A stretch of DNA of 10,702 bases from Prevotellaceae bacterium (GTDB taxonomy: Bacteria; Bacteroidota; Bacteroidia; Bacteroidales; UBA932). The stretch lies in NCBI GenBank assembly GCA_031285695.1, contig JAITVR010000226.1, positions 1 through 10,702 on the forward strand. Reading direction: 5' to 3'. Positions 6,128 through 10,702 of the stretch are shown piece after piece. Position 1 is the stretch's first letter, and the number at the start of each line of letters is the position of its first letter. The notes beneath the pieces were generated by a model. It was not told the DNA's origin and did not search any database. It worked only from the letters and a program-made list of their open reading frames with translations. Made by a program: the position numbers and the translations under genes.

Positions 6128-7075
6128 ATGAAATTAAAGCAACTAATAATTTTTGCTTGCTGCGTGCTTTTGTTTGCGCAGTGTGCATCGCTGCGCAAAA
6201 GCGAATCGCAGAGCTGGAGCAAGGCGAAAAAAGAGTGGGAAAGCGGCGGCGAAAAGCAGCGCGTAAACACAGCGCCGGTACGCGATAATCGTCAGTTGGC
6301 CGACCAAAAAACGGAGCTGGAAATTCAGCCTCAGCCTGCGCTGCCGCAGTATTCTAAGGAGCTGTTTTTGGGCTTAATTTCGGAGGAAATGTGGGAAGAA
6401 CTTTTTCCCAACCGCTTGGGGCGCGGCACAAATTCCGATGAAAATGATTTTTATTCTTTTGAAGCGTTTAAAGAAGCAACAAAACACTTTCCGCGCTTTT
6501 TGAACGAGGGAAATGAGGCTGCGCGCCGCCGCGAGCTGGCCGCATTTTTGGCGCACCTTGCGCAGGAAACCGGATATTTTCGCTACTTGGAGCAGCTTAC
6601 CGTTGCGCGCAGCTACTCGGTTTCCAACAAAGAATATCCGCCGGTTGAGGGCAAGGAGTACTACGGTCGCGGCCCCATTCAGCTTAGCTATAACTACAAC
6701 TACGGGCAGTTTAGCAAGGCGTATTTTGGCGATAAAAATGTGCTGCTAAAAAATCCGGAGCTGCTGGCTACCGATAGCGTGGTTTCGTTTGGCTCGGCCA
6801 TTTGGTTTTGGATGACCATGCAGCCGCCCAAACCCGCCTGCCACGATGTGATGGTGGGCAACTGGAATCCTGTTGATGTGGACGATTACGCCAACCGCAA
6901 GCCGGGATTTGGTCTTACGCTGAATATTATCAACGCTTCGCAGTGCGGAAAGCAGTCGGAGCATGCGGATAAGCGCTACGCAATTTACGACAGCATGTGC
7001 AAATATTTTGGCACCACCAAAGGCAAAAATTGCGACTGCATTGACCAGCTGCCCTACGGAAAATACAGCTGGTAG
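6128..7075 (+). CDS. GH19 chitinase-like glycoside hydrolase, probable lipoprotein
   Basis: This 315-residue protein matches the glycoside hydrolase 19 (plant-type chitinase) fold, which hydrolyses beta-1,4-linked GlcNAc polymers with inversion. The catalytic domain starts near residue 76. AAFLAHLAQETGYF (138-151) carries the expected general acid Glu147, and FRYLEQ carries the likely second catalytic Glu155. YYGRGPIQLSYNYNYG (178-193), AIWFWMTMQPPKPACHDVM (224-242) and PGFGLTLNIINASQCG (259-274) match the conserved core closely. The N-terminus has a hydrophobic signal with Cys19 (LLFAQC), suggesting a lipoprotein; Gln at -1 is unusual for a lipobox, so plain secretion or Cys11/12 use is possible. 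A polar linker (about 20-75) separates anchor and enzyme. No Shine-Dalgarno sequence is visible and a palindrome ends just before the ATG. The last 22 bp overlap the convergent gluQ. Cell-wall or chitin-type substrates are both possible. Confidence 0.9.
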   Translation: MKLKQLIIFACCVLLFAQCASLRKSESQSWSKAKKEWESGGEKQRVNTAPVRDNRQLADQKTELEIQPQPALPQYSKELFLGLISEEMWEELFPNRLGRGTNSDENDFYSFEAFKEATKHFPRFLNEGNEAARRRELAAFLAHLAQETGYFRYLEQLTVARSYSVSNKEYPPVEGKEYYGRGPIQLSYNYNYGQFSKAYFGDKNVLLKNPELLATDSVVSFGSAIWFWMTMQPPKPACHDVMVGNWNPVDVDDYANRKPGFGLTLNIINASQCGKQSEHADKRYAIYDSMCKYFGTTKGKNCDCIDQLPYGKYSW

Positions 7076-7887
7076 AGGTTGATTGCTTCGCTCCACGAAA
7101 TTTCCTGCGGAATATCGGCGTTTGGCATAGCCTCGCGACAAACCTCGGCAAGCAATTTTTTGGGAGAAACGCCTGCTTTTCTTTCGGCGCAAATGCCTGC
7201 TGCACCGTCTCTTTTGCTTAGCTTATTTCCGTCAACTTCTAACAGCAATCCGTGGTGTAAAAAGGTGGGCATTTTTTTTCGCCCAAGCGTGGAGGCAAGC
7301 AGCAGCTGCCGTGCGGTGGAGCTGAGTAAATCTTCGCCGCGCACAATGAGGTCAATATTTTCTTCCCAATCGTCCACCACCACGGCAAATTGGTAGGTCC
7401 ACATTCCGTTGCGGTCGCGCAGCACAAAGTCGCCGCACGATGTGGCTACATCTTCCTCAAAATCGCCACAACGCTCGTCGTGCCAACGTATGAGAGTTTG
7501 CTCCGGCAGGCGAAATCGCACCGTATTTTTTTCAAAAGGTAAGTGTAAATTGCGGCAATTTCCTGCGTAAATTCCGTTGCGAATTTGGCTGCGCGTGCAG
7601 CTGCAACCAAATAAAAAATTACGCTGAAGCAGCTCGTTGAAGTGATGTTGGTAAATTTCAGCGCGCTCGCTTTGCACGCTTTCGCTGCTCCACGCAAAGC
7701 CGAGCCACTCTAAGTCGCGGCGAATTTCGTCGGCAAAGTGCGGCGTGCAGCGTAGCGTGTCGTGGTCCTCCAAGCGCAGGTGCATGCTTGCGTTTTTTGC
7801 CTTGGCCACGGCGGCGGTGCACAGCGCGCTCCACACGTGGCCGCGGTGCAAGTAGCCTGTTGGGCTTGGGGCAAAGCGAGTTTTCAT
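7054..7887 (-). CDS. gluQ: Glutamyl-Q tRNA(Asp) synthetase
   Basis: This 277-residue paralogue of the glutamyl-tRNA synthetase catalytic domain lacks an anticodon-binding domain, as GluQRS does. The family attaches glutamate to the queuosine base at position 34 of tRNA(Asp), not to the 3' end. Visible hallmarks are TRFAPSPTGYLHRGH (residues 3-17) with the HxGH signature, RLEDHD (38-43), a zinc site built as C95-x-C97...Y107...C111 as in E. coli GluQRS, VDDWEENIDLIVRGEDLL (171-188) and the KMSKS-like KLSKRD (222-227). The length is slightly short but complete. The frame is open up to 7974, but ATG at 7885-7887 begins the conserved sequence and lies about 40 nt downstream of the predicted transcription start from the TATATTTG element. 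The 3' end overlaps the convergent GH19 gene by 22 bp. Confidence 0.93.
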   Translation of the reverse strand: MKTRFAPSPTGYLHRGHVWSALCTAAVAKAKNASMHLRLEDHDTLRCTPHFADEIRRDLEWLGFAWSSESVQSERAEIYQHHFNELLQRNFLFGCSCTRSQIRNGIYAGNCRNLHLPFEKNTVRFRLPEQTLIRWHDERCGDFEEDVATSCGDFVLRDRNGMWTYQFAVVVDDWEENIDLIVRGEDLLSSTARQLLLASTLGRKKMPTFLHHGLLLEVDGNKLSKRDGAAGICAERKAGVSPKKLLAEVCREAMPNADIPQEISWSEAINLYQLYFP

Positions 7888-7934
7888 ACGCAGATGATTG
7901 TTTGTTATGGTCGTATGGAACTTCGTTTCATGCA

Positions 7935-7942
7935 CAAATATA
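7935..7942 (-). promoter_or_regulatory. Candidate -7 promoter element TATATTTG for gluQ
   Basis: On the minus strand this reads TATATTTG, a perfect TAnnTTTG. The start codon at 7887 lies 48 bp downstream, which gives a leader of about 40 nt. The expected -33 position falls in an A-tract shared with the opposing promoter, and no TTTG is seen there. Confidence 0.5.
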
Positions 7943-7969
7943 CTTCTTTTTTTTATGCATTTTTTTTCG

Positions 7970-7977
7970 TACATTTG
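7970..7977 (+). promoter_or_regulatory. Candidate -7 promoter element TACATTTG for the 8005-8918 operon
   Basis: This perfect TAnnTTTG lies 27 bp upstream of the ATG at 8005 and would give a leader of about 20 nt. Two T-runs, around 7945-7953 and 7960-7967, lie upstream where a -33 element would be. The opposing gluQ -7 element is 27 bp away, so the two core promoters overlap. Confidence 0.5.
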
Positions 7978-8004
7978 GTTTTACTCATTTTGTGAAAACG
8001 GAAT

Positions 8005-8715
8005 ATGGAAAATTGCAACGATGAAACAAAGCTGCGCGAAACAATTTTGAATAGCTTGCGCGAAAAAGCGCAGGTAAAGCAGCAGATTTTTGACGATACT
8101 GCGGAGATTTTTCAGCAGCTGAAGGAGGCGCTGAGCGAGATAGCCGATGAGCTGAACGAGGAGCTGGGCGATATAGACAAGCGCGTGAAGCTGGAGTATC
8201 GCGACCGCGGTCGATACGAGGCTGAAATCCGCGTGGCGAGTGATATTTTGGTGTTCAGCATGCACACCAACGTGTTTCAGTTTGACCGCGGGCACATGAT
8301 TTGGAAAACGTCGCAGATGCAAAAAAACGAGCTGAACTCGTACTGCAGCATGATTAATATTTACAACTTTTTGACCGACTCGTTTCGCTACAACCGCGTG
8401 GACGATTTGGGCTACCTGGTTGGCCGCATTTTTATAAATAAGGATGGGCATTATTTTGTGGAGGGAAAACGCCAAATGCAGTTTACTTGCCACAACTTTG
8501 GCGTTGATGTGATAAGCAAGCAAACCCTTAAGTGCATTGCCGGAACGGCCATTCACTACGCGCTCAACTTTGACCTGCTGGTGCCACCTTACGACATGGC
8601 AAAAATTGTGAGCGTGGGGCAAATTAACAACAAAATTGAGGACTCGAGAATTCAAACGGGCAAACGCTTGGGCTTTCAGTTTAACGCCGACGATGTGGTA
8701 AACCAAAAGAAGTGA
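8005..8715 (+). CDS. Conserved hypothetical protein (Bacteroidota), 236 residues
   Basis: I recall similar unnamed proteins in Bacteroidales but know no function. There is no signal peptide or membrane segment, so it is probably cytoplasmic. Residues 6-60 are charged and heptad-like (many Glu, Lys and Leu), suggesting a helical or coiled-coil N-terminus. The remainder looks like one alpha/beta domain, with HTNVFQFDRGHMIWKTS (near 90-106), a Tyr/Asn-rich INIYNFLTDSFRYNRVDDLG stretch, GRIFINKDGHYFVEGKRQMQF and LLVPPYDMAKIVSVGQI near the C-terminus. The ATG at 8005 follows GGAAT by few bases and lies just downstream of a TACATTTG element. Its TGA overlaps the ATG of the TPR gene by one base. A 259-codon antisense frame spans the gene, but the coupling, the promoter and the recalled relatives favour this strand. 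Confidence 0.78.
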   Translation: MENCNDETKLRETILNSLREKAQVKQQIFDDTAEIFQQLKEALSEIADELNEELGDIDKRVKLEYRDRGRYEAEIRVASDILVFSMHTNVFQFDRGHMIWKTSQMQKNELNSYCSMINIYNFLTDSFRYNRVDDLGYLVGRIFINKDGHYFVEGKRQMQFTCHNFGVDVISKQTLKCIAGTAIHYALNFDLLVPPYDMAKIVSVGQINNKIEDSRIQTGKRLGFQFNADDVVNQKK

Positions 8716-8918
8716 TGAACCACGAAAAAAATCAAGCTGCTGCTCAAAATTTTTACGCAAGTGGCGTTGAAAAACGGCAGCGCGGAGAGTTGGGCGCAGC
8801 GCGCAACGACTTCAAAAAAGCTCTGGATTTACTTCCCGATTTTTGCGAAGCGAAAACCGCGCTTGACATGGTGGACGCCATTTTGCGCTTTGGCAACGTG
8901 GGGCAGTTTAACCTGTAA
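8715..8918 (+). CDS. Small single-TPR protein, 67 residues
   Basis: The protein contains about one tetratricopeptide repeat: AQNFYASGVEKRQRGELGAA then RNDFKKALDLLPDF (residues 10-43), with the usual small residues, Phe and Pro spacing. A third helix (EAKTALDMVDAILRF) and a short FGNVGQFNL tail follow. Bacteroidota encode many short proteins of this pattern, often ending in a variant of FxNxxxYNP; the tail here is a divergent version. A protein-interaction role is inferred. The ATG at 8715 shares its first base with the upstream stop (TGATG), indicating translational coupling; a GTG at 8712 could add one residue. It ends 2 bp from the stop of the convergent MATE gene. Confidence 0.75.
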   Translation: MNHEKNQAAAQNFYASGVEKRQRGELGAARNDFKKALDLLPDFCEAKTALDMVDAILRFGNVGQFNL

Positions 8919-8920
8919 TT

Positions 8921-10306
8921 TTACTCCGTAACTTCGGCTACAACCGCTGCTACTTGCACCTTTTTTATCACCGTTTTATTTTTCCACTTTCCCGAAAAAT
9001 AGTAGATGGTGCACAGTGCAAGCCCCGAAAACCATGCGGCGGGAATAGACCAAAACACGCCCATGTATCCCAACCTGTCGGGGCGCGAAAGATAGTACGC
9101 TACCGGCACGCGAATTCCCCAAAGCCCAACGAACGAAAAAATCATGGGTGCCAAGGTTGCACCTGCACCGCGAAGCACTCCGTTCATTACAAACATGCTC
9201 GAAAATACGAGGTAAAAAGCGCAAACAATGACGAGGTACTGCGAGCCAACGTGTATCACTTCCTCGTTGAGCGCATCGGTAAAAAGCCCAATGAGCGGGT
9301 AGCGCAGCAGCAGCGCAAGCGCGCTCACCGCAATGCTTATGCCGCCCGACATGAGCAGGGTTGAAAGCAGCCCTTTTTTGATGCGGTCAAACCGTTCGGC
9401 ACCGATATTTTGCGCCACAAAAATGGACAAGGCTGCCGAAAAGTTCATGGCCGGAAGTCCGGCAAAAGTATCAATGCGCATAGCCGCTCCGTAGCCCGCC
9501 GATACATCTACACCAAAGGTATTGATGATGCCAAACAGCGCCACCATGCCCACCATCACAAAGGCTTGCTGTATGCCCGAGGGCAGCCCGATGCGCACGC
9601 ACTGCTTAAAAATTCCCCAATCGAAAGTGGTGTGAAAAATGTTGAACTTGATGGGCGCCGCAATTTTTTTGTTTACGTAAAAAATAATGAACAGCCACGA
9701 AACTAGCTGCGATACTACCGTTGCAAGCGCCGCTCCGCCCGCGCCCAGCTTAAAGGTTATAACAAAAAGCAGGTCGAGGAAAACGTTGAGCACGGTGGTA
9801 ATAATGAGCGCGTAGAGCGGCGTTTTTGAATCGCCCACACCGCGCATGATGGACGAGGTGGCGTTGAATCCGAACACGGTAAACAGCCCGGCAAAAAAGA
9901 TTTGCAAAAATGGCTTGGCGTGTACAGCGGCTTCGGGCGGCAGCTGCACTAAACTCAAAATTTCATCGCAAAAAATGATGCCAAATACGCCAAGAATAAT
10001 GCTTGCTACCAACAAAAATAGCGTAATGGTGTCGGAAGTTATTTGTACTTTTTCTTTATTTTTTGCTCCAAAAAACTGTGCTATAACCACGCTGCCGCCA
10101 ATGCCCACGCCAATAATGAGCGATATAACCGCCATGATAATTTGCGACGAAGCAAGCACGCCCGACAGCGCCTCCTTGCCCACGTACTTGCCCACAACAA
10201 TAGCGTCAACAATGTTATACATTTGCTGAAACACGTTGCCAATAAGCATGGGTAGCGCAAATTGGAAAATGCGGATAGTTACGTTGCCGGAGGTGAGTTT
10301 TGCCAT
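8921..10306 (-). CDS. MATE family multidrug/toxin efflux transporter
   Basis: This 461-residue polytopic membrane protein has about 12 predicted transmembrane helices in two homologous halves, the normal size for the MATE family of Na+- or H+-coupled exporters of cationic drugs and metabolites. The N-terminal signature ALPMLIGNVFQQMYNIVDAI (residues 17-36) with VVGKYVGKEALSGV is typical, as are GIGGSVVIAQFFGA, FGFNATSSIMRGVGDSKTPL in the first half, and the second-half counterparts SAALSIFVAQNIGAERFDRI and FVMNGVLRGAGATLAPM. A short basic tail (about 437-461) is cytoplasmic. No Shine-Dalgarno sequence is visible upstream of ATG 10304-10306. It lies downstream of fumC on the same strand, but a 161-bp nested palindrome separates them, so co-transcription is doubtful. 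Which drugs or metabolites it moves cannot be told. Confidence 0.94.
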   Translation of the reverse strand: MAKLTSGNVTIRIFQFALPMLIGNVFQQMYNIVDAIVVGKYVGKEALSGVLASSQIIMAVISLIIGVGIGGSVVIAQFFGAKNKEKVQITSDTITLFLLVASIILGVFGIIFCDEILSLVQLPPEAAVHAKPFLQIFFAGLFTVFGFNATSSIMRGVGDSKTPLYALIITTVLNVFLDLLFVITFKLGAGGAALATVVSQLVSWLFIIFYVNKKIAAPIKFNIFHTTFDWGIFKQCVRIGLPSGIQQAFVMVGMVALFGIINTFGVDVSAGYGAAMRIDTFAGLPAMNFSAALSIFVAQNIGAERFDRIKKGLLSTLLMSGGISIAVSALALLLRYPLIGLFTDALNEEVIHVGSQYLVIVCAFYLVFSSMFVMNGVLRGAGATLAPMIFSFVGLWGIRVPVAYYLSRPDRLGYMGVFWSIPAAWFSGLALCTIYYFSGKWKNKTVIKKVQVAAVVAEVTE

Positions 10307-10307
10307 A

Positions 10308-10468
10308 AATAATGGATAATTGACAATTGATAATGAATAATTAAAAAGAAGTTTAAGAAGATTAGGAAACTTAGGAAGAAAAAGAAAGTTTTTTATTCCT
10401 AAACTTCTTATACTTCCTAATCTTCCCCTCTTTAATTATCCATTATCAATTATTCATTGTCAATTATA
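10308..10468. repeat. Nested two-period palindrome (7-bp outer, 9-bp inner shells)
   Basis: The outer left arm is five heptads of GATAATT type (10308-10342) and the outer right arm is five heptads of the complementary AATTATC type (10434-10468). The inner left arm is four nonads of AAGATTAGG type (10349-10384) and the inner right arm has three clear complementary nonads of CCTAATCTT type (10398-10424) plus a degraded one (10425-10433). The longest inner match is GAAGATTAGGAA (10357-10368) with TTCCTAATCTTC (10414-10425). The element fills the whole space between fumC and the MATE gene, begins 2 bp from the MATE ATG, and contains the fumC stop codon in its last heptad. Its function is unknown; termination, RNA stability or chromosome structure are possible. 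Confidence 0.85.
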
Positions 10469-10702
10469 AAGAGCCAATCATTTTTTTCGGGTCAACCCAC
10501 TCATCGAATTGCTCGGCGGTAAGGTAGTCCAGCGCAAGTGCAGCCTGCTTTAGCGTGGTGCCTTCCTTGTGCGCTTTTTTGGCAATTTGCGCGGCTTTTT
10601 CGTAGCCAATGTGCGTGTTGAGCGCGGTTACAAGCATGAGCGAATTGTTTACCAGCTCCTCAATGCGCTTCATGTTGGGCTCAATACCCACGGCGCAGTG
10701 GT
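10464..10702 (-). CDS. fumC: Class II fumarate hydratase, C-terminal end
   Basis: This is the last 78 or so residues of fumarase C, the iron-independent tetrameric enzyme that interconverts fumarate and L-malate in the TCA cycle or its reductive branch. The sequence [37 protein letters not shown] and [16 protein letters not shown] is nearly the same as the E. coli FumC C-terminus, including the domain 3 region that precedes the end. The frame is open to the window edge, so the active-site regions lie outside. The TAA stop (10464-10466 on the plus strand) falls within the terminal heptad of the adjacent palindrome, so the repeat supplies the stop codon. Confidence 0.95.
   Translation of the reverse strand, partial: HCAVGIEPNMKRIEELVNNSLMLVTALNTHIGYEKAAQIAKKAHKEGTTLKQAALALDYLTAEQFDEWVDPKKMIGSL

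Noticed and set aside
7888..7974. N-terminal extension of gluQ up to 7974
   Set aside because: The 29 extra codons run through the A/T-rich promoter region and lack family similarity. GluQRS homology begins at ATG 7885-7887.
7981..8760. A 259-codon open frame on the minus strand, longer than the plus-strand gene it covers
   Set aside because: Its translation has the Val/His/Ala-rich composition of an antisense shadow. The plus frame has a TAnnTTTG element, a TGATG coupling to the next gene and sequence I recall from relatives.
6067..10468. CRISPR-like interpretation of the regularly spaced short repeats
   Set aside because: Units are 7-9 bp with no spacers between them, and arms are inverted relative to each other. 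There are no cas genes.

Overview
The window looks like Bacteroidota chromosome, probably order Bacteroidales. The clues are an archaeal/eukaryotic-type (class 3) prolyl-tRNA synthetase, a WbqC-like protein, a FadL/OMPP1-type outer-membrane barrel ending in an aromatic residue, weak or absent Shine-Dalgarno sequences, and several matches to the Bacteroidota -7 promoter element TAnnTTTG. Gene density is high. There are no tRNA or rRNA genes, insertion sequences, phage genes or CRISPR arrays that I can see.

Layout. Positions 1-465 hold the 3' end of an LD-carboxypeptidase (+), facing a nitroreductase (-, 541-1086). A divergent gap (1087-1218) carries a compound-hairpin repeat and a heptad-repeat tract, then a WbqC-like gene (+, 1219-1857) whose 3' end overlaps a FadL-like outer-membrane protein gene (-, 1829-3349). 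That gene lies 20 bp downstream of a secreted protein rich in Tyr/Trp/Gly and then Ser/Arg (-, 3370-4452), and the two look like one operon. Divergent from them are proS (+, 4583-6055) and a GH19 chitinase-like lipoprotein (+, 6128-7075). The latter overlaps the 3' end of glutamyl-Q tRNA(Asp) synthetase (-, 7054-7887). From a compact divergent promoter region starts a two-gene + operon, made of a conserved hypothetical (8005-8715) and a 67-residue TPR protein (8715-8918). A MATE transporter (-, 8921-10306) and the C-terminus of class II fumarase (-, 10464 to the window end) close the window.

Genes working together. Most of this is housekeeping: translation (proS, gluQ), central carbon metabolism (fumC), cell-wall recycling (LD-carboxypeptidase), efflux (MATE) and redox chemistry (nitroreductase). 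The less conventional parts are the SR/WGY-rich secreted protein with its outer-membrane barrel, the GH19 lipoprotein, and the translationally coupled hypothetical/TPR pair. I see no convincing defence or mobile system.

The strongest unexplained structure is in the intergenic DNA. Three gaps are filled edge to edge by imperfect palindromes whose arms are degenerate short tandem words with a period of 7-9 bp: 466-540, 6067-6121 and 10308-10468. A fourth gap (1087-1218) has a one-armed heptad tract that supplies the only plausible start codon of the next gene. Each element uses a different word but the same architecture. The last one has two nested shells, an outer one with a 7-bp period and an inner one with a 9-bp period.
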